Shown: positions 45,918 through 53,638, counted from the stretch's first letter. The stretch: DNA of 64,000 bases from Bin34 sp965219935 (GCA_965219935.1 CBDCOU010000003.1:248001-312000), one strand, 5' to 3'. Notes: generated by a model not told the origin, from the sequence alone. Numbers and translations are program-made.

Positions 45918-46194
45918 TCACCCGGAGACCAGTTGGCAGGAACACTGGGTGGGATCCAACAAGCCGCAGACATGTCCGAAGGTGTCGTGCGAGGAAATAC
46001 CGTGCGGCAGGATCAGGAATGTGGCCAGCCAAGCCTGCTTCTGGTGGCCAAAGAACTCGACTTCGGTCCCGTTGTCAGCGCCGTAGATGACGGCCAAGGT
46101 GGCGATCAGGAGAATGGCGCCGGGATTGGGGCCGACAGAGATCGTCAACCTCGGCCAGTAGGGACACAAGGGGGACGGGAGCAGGGTCGGCCAT
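45918..46194 (-). pseudogene. Remnant of ISAs1-family transposase N-terminus, frameshifted
   Basis: On the minus strand an ATG at 46194 follows GAGGAGA. The frame reads MADPAPVPLVSLLAEVDDL, then shifts by one near 46135. The second frame reads GAILLIATLAVIYGADNGTEVEFFGHQKQAWLATFL and LPHGISSHDTFGHVCGLLDP in succession. These match the N-terminal helper domain of ISAs1 transposases (AILALA.AVL.GA, FG..K..WL, LP.GIPSHDTFGRVF). A stop follows at 45918. No DDE catalytic domain remains, so it is inactive. Confidence 0.75.
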
Positions 46195-46218
46195 GAGGGA
46201 TCTCCTCGGTGAAACGAA

Positions 46219-46272
46219 GCCCCCCGTCCTACCCATGGCCGGCACCGCCCCAATTGGAATGCGATTGCCCTG
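46219..46272 (-). repeat. Terminal inverted repeat, right
   Basis: Read on the minus strand it begins CAGGGCAATCGCATTCC at 46272 and is the counterpart of 43217-43270. It lies just upstream of the transposase remnant. Confidence 0.85.
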
Positions 46273-46282
46273 GATCCCAATC
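46273..46282 (+). repeat. 10-bp target-site duplication, right copy
   Basis: GATCCCAATC directly follows the right element end and matches 43207-43216 exactly and in the same orientation. Confidence 0.85.
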
Positions 46283-46419
46283 TCGGAAGTCGGGATGGAG
46301 TCCAGGCCAAAGAACACACAGGGGGTGCCCGCCCCGATTGGTTTCGCACAAGGATTCAACGCGTGCCAACCGTGCCGAGGGCGGTCCGGAACGGGGGGCG
46401 GATTGTCGGTCCTTGGCAC

Positions 46420-46449
46420 TTGACAATCCGCCCGAGCGCGGCCTAAAAT
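46420..46449 (+). promoter_or_regulatory. Promoter of tRNA-Glu
   Basis: TTGACA at 46420-46425 and TAAAAT at 46444-46449 are spaced by 18 bases, ending 41 bases before the tRNA. The -35 box is perfect consensus. Confidence 0.8.
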
Positions 46450-46490
46450 CCGGCCACATGCCTGAGCCAACAATTCCTACTCGGCTTTGG

Positions 46491-46566
46491 GGCGCATTCG
46501 TCTAACGGTTCAGGATACCGCCCTCTCAAGGCGGTGATACGGGTTCGAATCCCGTATGCGCTACCA
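46491..46566 (+). tRNA. tRNA-Glu (anticodon CTC)
   Basis: The acceptor stem GGCGCAT pairs with ATGCGCT, the anticodon stem CCGCC/GGCGG encloses CTCTCAA with anticodon CTC, and the T loop is GGTTCGAATCC. Discriminator A and an encoded CCA follow. It has its own promoter and terminator. Confidence 0.95.
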
Positions 46567-46596
46567 CCGCCACCCCGTGATCACGGGCCGTGGCCG

Positions 46597-46642
46597 AAAG
46601 CCCGGGCTCGCCTTCCCTCCAGGTGTCCCGGGCTTTCTTTTT
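46597..46642 (+). terminator. Rho-independent terminator of tRNA-Glu
   Basis: A 10-bp stem (AAAGCCCGGG at 46597-46606 with CCCGGGCTTT at 46627-46636) is followed by CTTTTT. It lies about 30 bases after the tRNA. Confidence 0.8.
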
Positions 46643-46754
46643 GCCTGGTCCTGGGTTCCCGTACAGGACAGCCATCGCGGTGCCGGCCCGCGGCCGGAAA
46701 CGGGGTGTCGCGGTACGCGGGAGGGGAGTTCAGCTGATCAAGGAGACTTCCCGG

Positions 46755-48236
46755 ATGCGCATTGAAAACGGTGGACCGTACATTGGTCACGAATGCCTGG
46801 TGCTGTTCCCGTTCGACACCCACAGCCTGCCCTACCAGAACGGAGTGGAACTCAAGCTGCACGGGCACACCGCGCCCTGCGGAACCACTCCCAGGGTGCT
46901 GGAACCCGGCTCCCCGGGCGATCCGGACTCGCTGCGCGCCATCTACTATGGCTCGGTGCACCGGGTCGGGGACCAGTTGTACATGTGGTACCTGGGACAG
47001 GACCATGATCCAGGCTGGTTCAGCCGCGTGTGCCTGGCCACCAGCCGGGACGGGTACACCTGGCACAAACCGGATTTGGGACTGGTGGAGTACAAGGGCA
47101 GCCGCCGCAACAACCTGGTGGACCTGCACCAGGGCCATGTGCATGTCCAGTCCTGTGTCGTATTCCACGATCCCGACGATCCCGATCCGGCCCGCCGTTT
47201 CAAGATGGTCTACCAGACCCGCATCTACGACTGGCGGTTTGCGGTGGCCTTCAGTGCGGACGGCATGTCCTGGACACCACACCCGGACAATCCCGTGGGC
47301 TACTGGCTGGAAATGGCCGGCGGCATGCGGTTCAACGACTGCTATTTCCTGACTGGACAGGGCGGCAACCATGCGCGTCGGCTGCGCAATCTGGTGACCT
47401 ACACCTCCTACGACTTCGAGGACTGGAGCTCCGCCTCCGTGCTGGGCATGCAGCGGTCCGGCGGGGACCGGCTGTTCCACGAGTGGCAGGGTACTGCCGG
47501 CAAGCAGATTCACCTGGGTGCGGCCCTGTGGAACCGGAACAACGTGATGCTTGGCTTCTACGGCATGTGGAACGGCCATCCGTCCAATGATCGGCGGCTG
47601 GTGGTCATGCACCTGGGATTGGCCGTGACGAACGACGGTCTCCACTACCGGGAGCCGATTCCCGATTATCCGATTGTGTCCGCGGCCGAGGACGGATGGG
47701 AAGTCCTGCCGGATACCCGCACCAGCGACAACTATCCGTCGCTGATTCAGGGACAGGGTTGCGAGAACATCGGCGACGAAACCCTGTTCTGGTACGCGCC
47801 GTGGCCGGAACAGGCCAGCGACGGCATCCGCGTCGCGAGTTGGCCGCGCGACCGGCTGGGCTCCTTCAAGCCCTACCTGGATCAGCGCATGGCGTCGCGG
47901 GGCGACTCGCACGTGATATCGGCGCCCATCGATCTCGAAGGCCGTCCCGCCCGTCTGTCCCTCAACGTGGACGGCCAGGGCGAACACTGGCAGGTGCGCT
48001 GTTCGGTGCTGGACGAGCGGATGTGCCCGTTGCCCGGCTTCACCGCCGCCGACTGCCGGCCCGTCGCAGCCGGTTTGGCCGAACCGGTGACCTGGGCGAA
48101 CGGCCTTGATGCGATCCCGCCCACAGAGGGGCGGATCAGACTGCGCGTCGACTTCGGTGGCATCAGGCCGGAGGACGCCAGTCTCTATGCACTGTATCTT
48201 GAGGGACCTATATCCATGACTAGACGGAAGATGTAG
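46755..48236 (+). CDS. Predicted glycosidase-like beta-propeller protein
   Basis: The 493-residue protein has no signal peptide. Repeated blade-like segments (DQLYMWYLGQDHD, RVCLATSRDGYTWHKPDLG, VAFSADGMSWTPH, LAVTNDGLHYREPIPDYPI) match the five-bladed propeller seen in GH43/GH32/GH130-type enzymes and related sugar-binding proteins. A beta-rich C-terminal domain of about 110 residues follows. The catalytic acids cannot be placed with confidence. An AAGGAGA ribosome-binding site precedes ATG 46755; the frame upstream is open to 46590 but runs through the tRNA terminator. Its last residues are encoded inside one arm of a large inverted repeat. Confidence 0.6.
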   Translation: MRIENGGPYIGHECLVLFPFDTHSLPYQNGVELKLHGHTAPCGTTPRVLEPGSPGDPDSLRAIYYGSVHRVGDQLYMWYLGQDHDPGWFSRVCLATSRDGYTWHKPDLGLVEYKGSRRNNLVDLHQGHVHVQSCVVFHDPDDPDPARRFKMVYQTRIYDWRFAVAFSADGMSWTPHPDNPVGYWLEMAGGMRFNDCYFLTGQGGNHARRLRNLVTYTSYDFEDWSSASVLGMQRSGGDRLFHEWQGTAGKQIHLGAALWNRNNVMLGFYGMWNGHPSNDRRLVVMHLGLAVTNDGLHYREPIPDYPIVSAAEDGWEVLPDTRTSDNYPSLIQGQGCENIGDETLFWYAPWPEQASDGIRVASWPRDRLGSFKPYLDQRMASRGDSHVISAPIDLEGRPARLSLNVDGQGEHWQVRCSVLDERMCPLPGFTAADCRPVAAGLAEPVTWANGLDAIPPTEGRIRLRVDFGGIRPEDASLYALYLEGPISMTRRKM

Positions 48237-48378
48237 TACTTTATGCGGGTCGGCACGGAACAGTCGGCCGGCCCGCGGGACCGGGGCTGCTGCACGGCGA
48301 GAGGCGATCCCCGTTGGGGGACCTCAAGGACCCGTGAACAGGATATTCAGGCTTGTCCAGTCATGGATATAGGTCCCT
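48202..48378. repeat. 24-bp inverted repeat with 129-bp spacer
   Basis: The arms 48202-48225 and 48355-48378 are reverse complements except for one position (core CCTATATCCATGACT). The left arm overlaps the end of the glycosidase-like gene and the right arm ends 17 bases from the stop of the convergent DinB gene. This could be a small non-autonomous insertion or a long hairpin separating two convergent genes. Confidence 0.75.
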
Positions 48379-48395
48379 ATTGACAGTAGTTGGGC

Positions 48396-48890
48396 CTACT
48401 CGAAGCTCGTTGTGCCGACCGCGCCCACGAACTCGGGAATGTCCTTGTGTCCAAGGACCTGTCGGATGGCATGGGCCTCCCCGAGGTGGAACCAATAGTG
48501 GTACATCACGCGCAGCAGCGTGTGGCCGAGGACCTCGGGTACTTCCCTGTCCCCGTGGCGTAGCCGAACGTGCAAGTCCTCCCGAGCGAGGCGCTGCAGG
48601 TAGGAGTCCGCCTGTTCGGTGATTTGTTGCCACTGGGTCCACATGTCGTTCCAGGGCGGAACCGATGCATCGGCACCGGATTGGGCCACCTGAACATCCA
48701 GGTCCATGTCCACCCCCTGGCCCAGCAACACGAACATTGTGTGTTCATGAAAGGCCATGTGCGCCACCACGAAGCTCAGGCTGTTGAACGGCGGAATCAC
48801 GCGTTCCCCTTCCTCGGCCGAAACCCCTTCCATCACACGCGCAAATTCCCGGCGGGTGAACTCGAGCTGCGTTACAAGCGGATGTGTCAC
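48396..48890 (-). CDS. DinB-fold protein
   Basis: The 164-residue four-helix protein has the DinB/YfiT-like histidine positions: AHMAFHEHTMF in helix 2 and MYHYWFHLGEAHAIRQ in the last helix, which would form a three-histidine metal site. Members include bacillithiol and mycothiol S-transferases and uncharacterised damage-inducible proteins. No thiol cofactor can be inferred here. ATG 48890 is used. It is a single gene convergent with the glycosidase-like gene and divergent from rplU. Confidence 0.75.
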   Translation of the reverse strand: MTHPLVTQLEFTRREFARVMEGVSAEEGERVIPPFNSLSFVVAHMAFHEHTMFVLLGQGVDMDLDVQVAQSGADASVPPWNDMWTQWQQITEQADSYLQRLAREDLHVRLRHGDREVPEVLGHTLLRVMYHYWFHLGEAHAIRQVLGHKDIPEFVGAVGTTSFE

Positions 48891-48953
48891 GAAAACGCTC
48901 CCTGATATGTGAGATGCCTAGCGGTCGGACCGCCAAAGCCCGACGACGTGATT

Positions 48954-48984
48954 TTGACGCCATGGCCGCCGGCAAGTCTATAAT
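48954..48984 (+). promoter_or_regulatory. Promoter of the rplU-rpmA-rpmE operon
   Basis: TTGACG at 48954-48959 and a perfect TATAAT at 48979-48984 are spaced by 19 bases. The start codon of rplU is 51 bases downstream. Confidence 0.75.
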
Positions 48985-49035
48985 GCAGGTTCGCGCCCAG
49001 CGCGCCACGACGTCAGTCAGCGATGAGGAATCTTC

Positions 49036-49356
49036 ATGTATGCCATTGTGCGTACAGGCGGCAAGCAGTACCGGGTCAGGGAAGGCCAGACCTTCGAGGT
49101 GGAGCAGTTGGCCGGCGAAATCGGCGACAGCATTGAGTTGACGGATGTCCTCCTCCACTCGGACGGCACCAATGTGACCATTGGGACTCCGGTCGTGCAG
49201 GGATCTTCCGTTACCGCGCGCATCACCGGGCAGCACAAGGGTCGCAAGATCGAAGTGTTCAGGTACAAACCCAAGAAACGCGTCCGGGTTCGGCGCGGCC
49301 ACCGACAGCGGTACACCCGCCTGCAGGTGGAGGGAATTTCAGGTCCTGCCGCGTAG
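49036..49356 (+). CDS. rplU: 50S ribosomal protein L21
   Basis: The 106-residue protein begins MYAIVRTGGKQYRVREGQTFEVEQL-type sequence and ends KPKKRVRVRRGHRQRYTRLQVEGI, both diagnostic for L21. Length is normal. A GAGGAA ribosome-binding site precedes ATG 49036. It heads the operon with rpmA and rpmE. Confidence 0.96.
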   Translation: MYAIVRTGGKQYRVREGQTFEVEQLAGEIGDSIELTDVLLHSDGTNVTIGTPVVQGSSVTARITGQHKGRKIEVFRYKPKKRVRVRRGHRQRYTRLQVEGISGPAA

Positions 49357-49431
49357 GCGGGGGAATTCGCAGCCCTGGCTGGTTCACACCGGGGGTGCAC
49401 ACAGAAGTCCGGAACAGGAGGCGATTCAGCC

Positions 49432-49704
49432 ATGGCCCATAAGAAAGGCGGCGGTTCGAGCCGCAACAATCGAGACTCGAATGCGCAGCGACTGGGTATC
49501 AAGCACTACGGCGGCGAAGCGGTTCAGGCCGGTTCGATTCTGGTGCGCCAGCGCGGAACCCGCATTCATCCGGGACTCAATGTCGGTCGCGGCAAGGACG
49601 ACACGCTCTTCGCCCTCAGGGACGGTGTTGTGTCCTATGGCTGGGCCCGCAAGAACCGCAAGAACGTCAGTGTCCTGGCGGCGGAGGATTCCCAGCAGCT
49701 ATGA
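49432..49704 (+). CDS. rpmA: 50S ribosomal protein L27
   Basis: The 90-residue protein begins MAHKKGGGSSRNNRDSNAQR and continues GIKHYGGEAVQAGSILVRQRGT, as in all L27 proteins. There is no cleaved N-terminal extension of the Firmicutes kind. A GGAGG site precedes ATG 49432. Its stop overlaps the rpmE start (ATGA at 49701). Confidence 0.96.
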   Translation: MAHKKGGGSSRNNRDSNAQRLGIKHYGGEAVQAGSILVRQRGTRIHPGLNVGRGKDDTLFALRDGVVSYGWARKNRKNVSVLAAEDSQQL

Positions 49705-50039
49705 AGAAAGGCATTCACCCGGAGTATTTTCCGGAAGCCACCGTCACGTGCTCCTGCGGTGCCACTTGGGTGACAGGCAGCACCAGACCCCAAATACGTA
49801 CGGACGTGTGCAGCATGTGCCATCCGTTCTACACCGGTGAGCAGCGGATCATCGACACGGCCGGCCAGGTTGAGCGGTTCATGAAGCGCCTGCAGATCAA
49901 GCAGGACATGGATCAGTCCAGGCAGGCGATAGTGTCCGCCCGCGAAGCCGAGGAGCAGGCTGTCCGCCGGGCGCGGGCCCGCGGAGACGATGTGGAAGCG
50001 GCTCGAGAGGCGGTGCGCCAAGAGATTCAGGCTGAATAG
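49701..50039 (+). CDS. rpmE: 50S ribosomal protein L31 with long C-terminal extension
   Basis: Residues 1-70 are a zinc-binding (C+) L31: KGIHPEYFPEATVTCSCGA, then TDVCSMCHPFYTG, giving the Cys-x-Cys and Cys-x2-Cys zinc site. About 42 extra residues rich in Arg, Glu and Ala follow (ARARGDDVEAAREAVRQE), probably helical. The family norm is 66-80 residues. It overlaps rpmA by 4 bases, so the three ribosomal genes form one operon. Confidence 0.93.
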   Translation: MKKGIHPEYFPEATVTCSCGATWVTGSTRPQIRTDVCSMCHPFYTGEQRIIDTAGQVERFMKRLQIKQDMDQSRQAIVSAREAEEQAVRRARARGDDVEAAREAVRQEIQAE

Positions 50040-50672
50040 GCGTCAAGTGTCTGCCTGCGGGCGGGTTGTGGTCACAGGGCAGTGCCGCCGACGCTGAGGC
50101 ACTGTGGCCTGGATCGGCCAACTGGGAGACCTGGGTACGGTGGGAAACGCTCCTAGTGGGTAGGCTGTTCAATAAATCTGCGGTTGTCCCGAGTGTACGG
50201 GATGCCGTCGCCTCCATGCAGAATCGATGCGGCCGTGTCTGGCCCGGCAATACTCCGGTCTTCTTGCTGAGCCCTTCGAGTCCGTGGTCCGGACTCCCGT
50301 CGGTTGCGTTTAGGCAGGGGTAAGAGCGCAGCCAAACCTCGTTGAACTGGCCCAAGAGGGCGGTGGTCGCGAGACGGTCCGAGTCGCAGCGGGCCGCCAG
50401 CATCAGGATGTCCCGTCAGGTTGTGTGGTTTGATCCACTCGACACGCGGCTCCCCGGTCCCCGGTTGTTCCTGGATTTCAACCAGCGGCGGCGGCCTCAC
50501 GATATCCATGATATTGTCCAAAGGAGTGTGTGAAAGGGGCATTTGTAGCCAGGCCTCAATCCTCCCGGTCAGCCCACTCCATTGGGATGCGATTGCCCTG
50601 ATCCCTGATTGATGTCGGGTTCGATTGTCACGTATGTTCAAATTGGGTGCGTGACGGTTCAAGGAATCTGCT
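50040..50672. other. Intergenic stretch with a solitary insertion-element end
   Basis: About 630 bases lie between rpmE and tdk. A minus-strand frame of 213 codons (50153-50794) covers most of it but overlaps tdk, and I recognise no domain in its translation. At 50580-50600 is a partial copy of the ISAs1-type end. The rest may be decayed sequence. Confidence 0.5.
50580..50600 (-). repeat. Solitary ISAs1-type terminal sequence
   Basis: Read on the minus strand from 50600 it begins CAGGGCAATCGCATCCCAAT, matching the element ends at 43217 and 46272 over 16-19 bases. No partner end or target duplication is visible nearby. Confidence 0.6.
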
Positions 50673-51263
50673 ATGCCTAGGCGCAAGGGTGACATCGAAG
50701 TCATTTGCGGCTCCATGTTCAGCGGCAAGACGGAGGAACTGCTGCGGCGCCTGCGTCTGGCCCGTGTCGCCGGGCAGCGCACCCAGTTGTTCAAGCCCGT
50801 GATTGACGATCGCTACAGTTCGGACAGCGTGGTCACGCATGACGGCACCCCCAGTCAAGGGGCGACCAACGCTGACGACGCCTCGGACTTGCTGGCCAAG
50901 GTGGAACCCGGCTCCAACGTAGTGGGTGTCGACGAAGCCCATTTCTTTGACGATCGCCTGGTCGACGTGTGCATCTATCTGGCGCACTGGGGCAAGCGCG
51001 TGGTGGCCGCCGGCCTTGACCAAGACTATCGAGGCAACCCGTTCCACCCCATGCCGCGCCTGATGGCGGTGGCCGCCGACGTCACGAAGATGCACGCGAT
51101 CTGCATTGTGTGCAAACGTCGGGCTTCGCGTACCCAGCGCCTTATCAACGGACAGCCGGCCCGCATCGACTCGCCGCTGATCCTGATTGGAGGCAAGGAA
51201 TCCTACGAGGCCCGGTGTTCAAACTGTCATAGTGTTCCCGGAAAGATCATCAGGCGGCCCTGA
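50673..51263 (+). CDS. tdk: Thymidine kinase
   Basis: The 196-residue type II thymidine kinase has the P-loop ICGSMFSGKTEELLRRLR (residues about 10-27) and the Walker B VDEAHFFDD. The lasso region binds zinc through CIVCKRR and ARCSNCHS. It phosphorylates deoxythymidine in nucleotide salvage. An AAGGAA site precedes ATG 50673. It stands alone on the plus strand, convergent with a hypothetical gene. Confidence 0.95.
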   Translation: MPRRKGDIEVICGSMFSGKTEELLRRLRLARVAGQRTQLFKPVIDDRYSSDSVVTHDGTPSQGATNADDASDLLAKVEPGSNVVGVDEAHFFDDRLVDVCIYLAHWGKRVVAAGLDQDYRGNPFHPMPRLMAVAADVTKMHAICIVCKRRASRTQRLINGQPARIDSPLILIGGKESYEARCSNCHSVPGKIIRRP

Positions 51264-51274
51264 GACTCAATCGG

Positions 51275-51832
51275 TCAATCATCTTTGGGTTCCGCTGGTT
51301 GGTCCAGCAGTTCCAGTGGTCCGGTTTCGGGACCTGTCCAAACATACCGAAGACTTGCCGCCTCGAGTGTGACGGTCAGGCGGGAGCGGTCTGTAGCCGG
51401 GTTGGGTTCGGTTTGCACGCCAACCAGCTTGATGTCCGAGAACCGCAGGCCCGTCATGGTTGCCAGGTTCAGCATGGCGGATGCCACGACGGGCACATCC
51501 TCGTTGAATTCCGTCGCGGTGGGGATCCCTTGCAACTTGGCGGTCGGCCCGGGTCCAGTGTGCACTGTAAAGGTTCGGTCGCCGGCCTGTATCTGCATGA
51601 CGCAGCCGGGGGTCAATGCCTGGACATATGCGACGCCCGGTTCGGGGATGCCAAGGCTGGCGTCCGGCCACAGCTTGGGTTCCACGTTGACGATGGTCAC
51701 GCTGGCGAGTTCGATGTCCAGTTCGTCGATGACATGAACCAGGGCTGCTGCCACCTGTTGTCCGACCTCTGTCGGGTCTACTGGCTGGGGAGTGGTTTCC
51801 GGATCTGAAACGTTCATCGTGGATTTGTACAT
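51275..51832 (-). CDS. Hypothetical protein with a WPDASLG...YVQALTPG motif
   Basis: The protein is 185 residues if started at ATG 51832; ATG 51817 is equally possible and the frame is open to 51970. A motif at about residues 60-105 reads WPDASLGIPEPGVAYVQ, LTPGCVMQIQAGDRTFTVHTG. I know this pattern (W-x-D-x-S-L-G-x-P-x-P-G-x-x-Y-x-Q, then Y-x-x-H-T) from small uncharacterised proteins of Chloroflexota and Cyanobacteria. No signal peptide or membrane span is evident. The function is unknown. The gene is convergent with tdk, whose stop is 11 bases away. Confidence 0.6.
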   Translation of the reverse strand: MYKSTMNVSDPETTPQPVDPTEVGQQVAAALVHVIDELDIELASVTIVNVEPKLWPDASLGIPEPGVAYVQALTPGCVMQIQAGDRTFTVHTGPGPTAKLQGIPTATEFNEDVPVVASAMLNLATMTGLRFSDIKLVGVQTEPNPATDRSRLTVTLEAASLRYVWTGPETGPLELLDQPAEPKDD

Positions 51833-51959
51833 GGCTGGCTGGCGGTGGCCCGGTTTCCGTCCGCGACCGGTTGTCGGCTGTCCTTGTGGCTCAGGGCCAA
51901 GCAGGGCTGCGACAGTATAATGGGCGGTTCCCTCCCCTGATTTCTGGCTTTCCGCGAGC

Positions 51960-52952
51960 ATGTCGGACACCCGCGCATTGACCTGCCGCCTGCCGGCTCG
52001 TCTTCACTTCGGTTTGCTGGACATGAACGGATCGCATGGCCGCGTGGACGGTGGTATTGGATTGGCCATCCAGGAACCGGCTTCCGTCATCAAAGTCGCA
52101 TGGTCGGACGATCTGGACGTGTGTCCCGGCAACTTGGACGACCAACTCAGGGAGCGGATGGCGGCCGGTTTGGCCGTGGTGCGGAAGGACTTCGGGCTTC
52201 CGGGAGCCAAGGTTGAAGTGCTCGCGCGACCGGGCGCCCACTCGGGTTTCGGCAGTTCAACGCAACTGCTGGTGGGTGCCGCCCGGGCTCTCTGCCTGTT
52301 GGCGGGACGCGCCGTGTCCGCCTCGGCTCTGGCTTTCCGCATGAGGCGGGGCGGTACGTCCGGTATCGGCACCGCAGTCATGGACGGTGGCGGTTTCGTG
52401 TTGGACGGCGGGCATCGATTCAGGCGTGGCCCGCGGTCCAAGCAGGAGTTTGAACCCTCCGGGGCCGCGGCGGCACCGCCGCCTCCAGTGCTGATGCAGG
52501 AGCCGTTTCCCGAAACTTGGGAGATTCTCATTGCCCAGCCGCCTGGACTTGACATAAGTGGCAAGCAGGAACTGGCATTGTTCCATCAGGTGTGCCCCGT
52601 GCCCGACCATGAAGTGGATGCGATGTGCCGCCTGCTTCTGACGCGGATCGCCCCTGCGGTGTTGGAGGAGGACCTGGACGAGTTCTGTGACGGACTCGAG
52701 GCCTATCAACGGCTGGGGTTCAAGGTGGCGGAAGTCCGGACGCAGCTGCCTGTTGTCCAGGAATGCATGGATCGGCTGCGCGCATTGGACGGCCGGGGGG
52801 TCGGCATGAGCAGTTGGGGGCCTGTTGTGTTCAGTTTTGGCCGGGACCTGGCACCTCTCAAGACCGACTTGGATCCTTGGCTGACGGCCCGGGGAGGGAA
52901 GCCGGCCTTCATTACCAGGGCGGACAATCACGGTTGCCGGGTGCTGCTGTGA
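51960..52952 (+). CDS. Beta-RFAP-synthase-like GHMP-fold protein
   Basis: The 330-residue protein has the opening CRLPARLHFGLLDMNGS and HGRVDGGIGLAI, very like beta-ribofuranosylaminobenzene 5'-phosphate synthases, and a GHMP phosphate loop GAHSGFGSSTQL near residue 95. In methanogens and methylotrophs this enzyme joins PRPP and a 4-substituted benzoate in the first step of tetrahydromethanopterin synthesis. Its product here is unproved. The stop overlaps the start of the TrpF-like gene (GTGA), so it heads a three-gene operon. A TATAAT at 51916-51921 may be its -10 box, without a clear -35. Confidence 0.75.
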   Translation: MSDTRALTCRLPARLHFGLLDMNGSHGRVDGGIGLAIQEPASVIKVAWSDDLDVCPGNLDDQLRERMAAGLAVVRKDFGLPGAKVEVLARPGAHSGFGSSTQLLVGAARALCLLAGRAVSASALAFRMRRGGTSGIGTAVMDGGGFVLDGGHRFRRGPRSKQEFEPSGAAAAPPPPVLMQEPFPETWEILIAQPPGLDISGKQELALFHQVCPVPDHEVDAMCRLLLTRIAPAVLEEDLDEFCDGLEAYQRLGFKVAEVRTQLPVVQECMDRLRALDGRGVGMSSWGPVVFSFGRDLAPLKTDLDPWLTARGGKPAFITRADNHGCRVLL

Positions 52953-53638
52953 CCGGGCAACCCCTTGAACTCAAGGTCTGCGGCACGACCAGCCCAGCGG
53001 ACGCCGCCCTGCTGAACGGCACCGCCGTCCGGTGGTGCGGCATCGTGGTGGAAGCCGATTTTTCACCGCGCTCGCTGAGTGTCGAACAGGCGGCCGCCGT
53101 CCGCACGGCAACGGACCGGGATGTTGTGGTCCTCCTCTGCGAACCGTCGTCCGGTCTTGTGGCGAGGGTCGTCGAACATGTGCGGCCGTTTGCCATTCAG
53201 CTGCAATGTGCCGAATCGCCGGCGGAGGTTGCCCGGGTGAGGGCAACCGTCGATTGTGAAGTCTGGAAAGCGGTGCACCTGCCCGCCGTGGCGTCCCAGG
53301 CATCGCCCGCGGCCTATGTGCGGGCCGGAGCGGACAGGCTGGTGCTTGATTCCCAGGTGGCAGGGGAGGCCGGGGTGCGTTTTTTTGGCGGAACCGGCCG
53401 CGTCGGGGACTGGGGTCTCATGGCCGACTGGATGGCCGGGATTCGGGAGGTCCCCGTAATGCTTGCCGGCGGCATCCATGCCGGTAACCTGCATGAAGCA
53501 GTCCGGCAGACCGGACCGGCCGGCGTCGATCTGTGCAGTGGGGTTGAGCGACAGGTGGGCCGCCGCGATCCGAAGCGTCTGGCCGAACTGCTGGCGGCCT
53601 GGCATGCCTTGGAACCCAACGGGGAGGCGGCGGCATGA
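52949..53638 (+). CDS. trpF: Phosphoribosylanthranilate isomerase-like protein (TrpF family)
   Basis: The 229-residue TIM-barrel protein keeps the key residues: ELKVCGTTSP with the catalytic Cys, RLVLDSQ with the catalytic Asp near residue 132, FFGGTGRVGDW, and VMLAGGIHAGNL with GVDLCSGVE at the phosphate site. TrpF isomerises N-phosphoribosylanthranilate in tryptophan synthesis. No other trp gene is in the window, and it lies between a beta-RFAP-synthase-like gene and a zinc dehydrogenase with overlapping ends. A non-tryptophan role on a related ribosyl-aminobenzoate is possible. GTG 52949 overlaps the upstream stop. Confidence 0.8.
   Translation: MTGQPLELKVCGTTSPADAALLNGTAVRWCGIVVEADFSPRSLSVEQAAAVRTATDRDVVVLLCEPSSGLVARVVEHVRPFAIQLQCAESPAEVARVRATVDCEVWKAVHLPAVASQASPAAYVRAGADRLVLDSQVAGEAGVRFFGGTGRVGDWGLMADWMAGIREVPVMLAGGIHAGNLHEAVRQTGPAGVDLCSGVERQVGRRDPKRLAELLAAWHALEPNGEAAA

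Larger units (their letters stand above)
43217..46272. mobile_element. TSD-flanked ISAs1-type element carrying an RCC1-repeat lipoprotein gene
   Basis: The 3,056-base segment has inverted ends (43217-43270 and 46219-46272) that begin CAGGGCAATCGCATTC and agree at 49 of 54 positions. A perfect 10-bp direct repeat GATCCCAATC flanks it. Size of the duplication and the CAGGGC ends fit the ISAs1 family. A frameshifted N-terminal piece of an ISAs1-like transposase lies inside the right end. The main cargo is the RCC1-repeat lipoprotein gene. Both ends look like left ends (upstream of a transposase), so it may be a rearranged or composite element. It probably cannot move alone. Confidence 0.75.

Noticed and set aside
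46590..46754. N-terminal extension of the glycosidase-like protein
   Set aside because: It would begin at the tRNA-Glu terminator; ATG 46755 has a good AAGGAGA site.
50153..50794. A 213-codon minus-strand frame between rpmE and tdk
   Set aside because: It runs into tdk on the opposite strand and its translation shows no domain; possibly decayed mobile DNA, but I cannot support a transposase.
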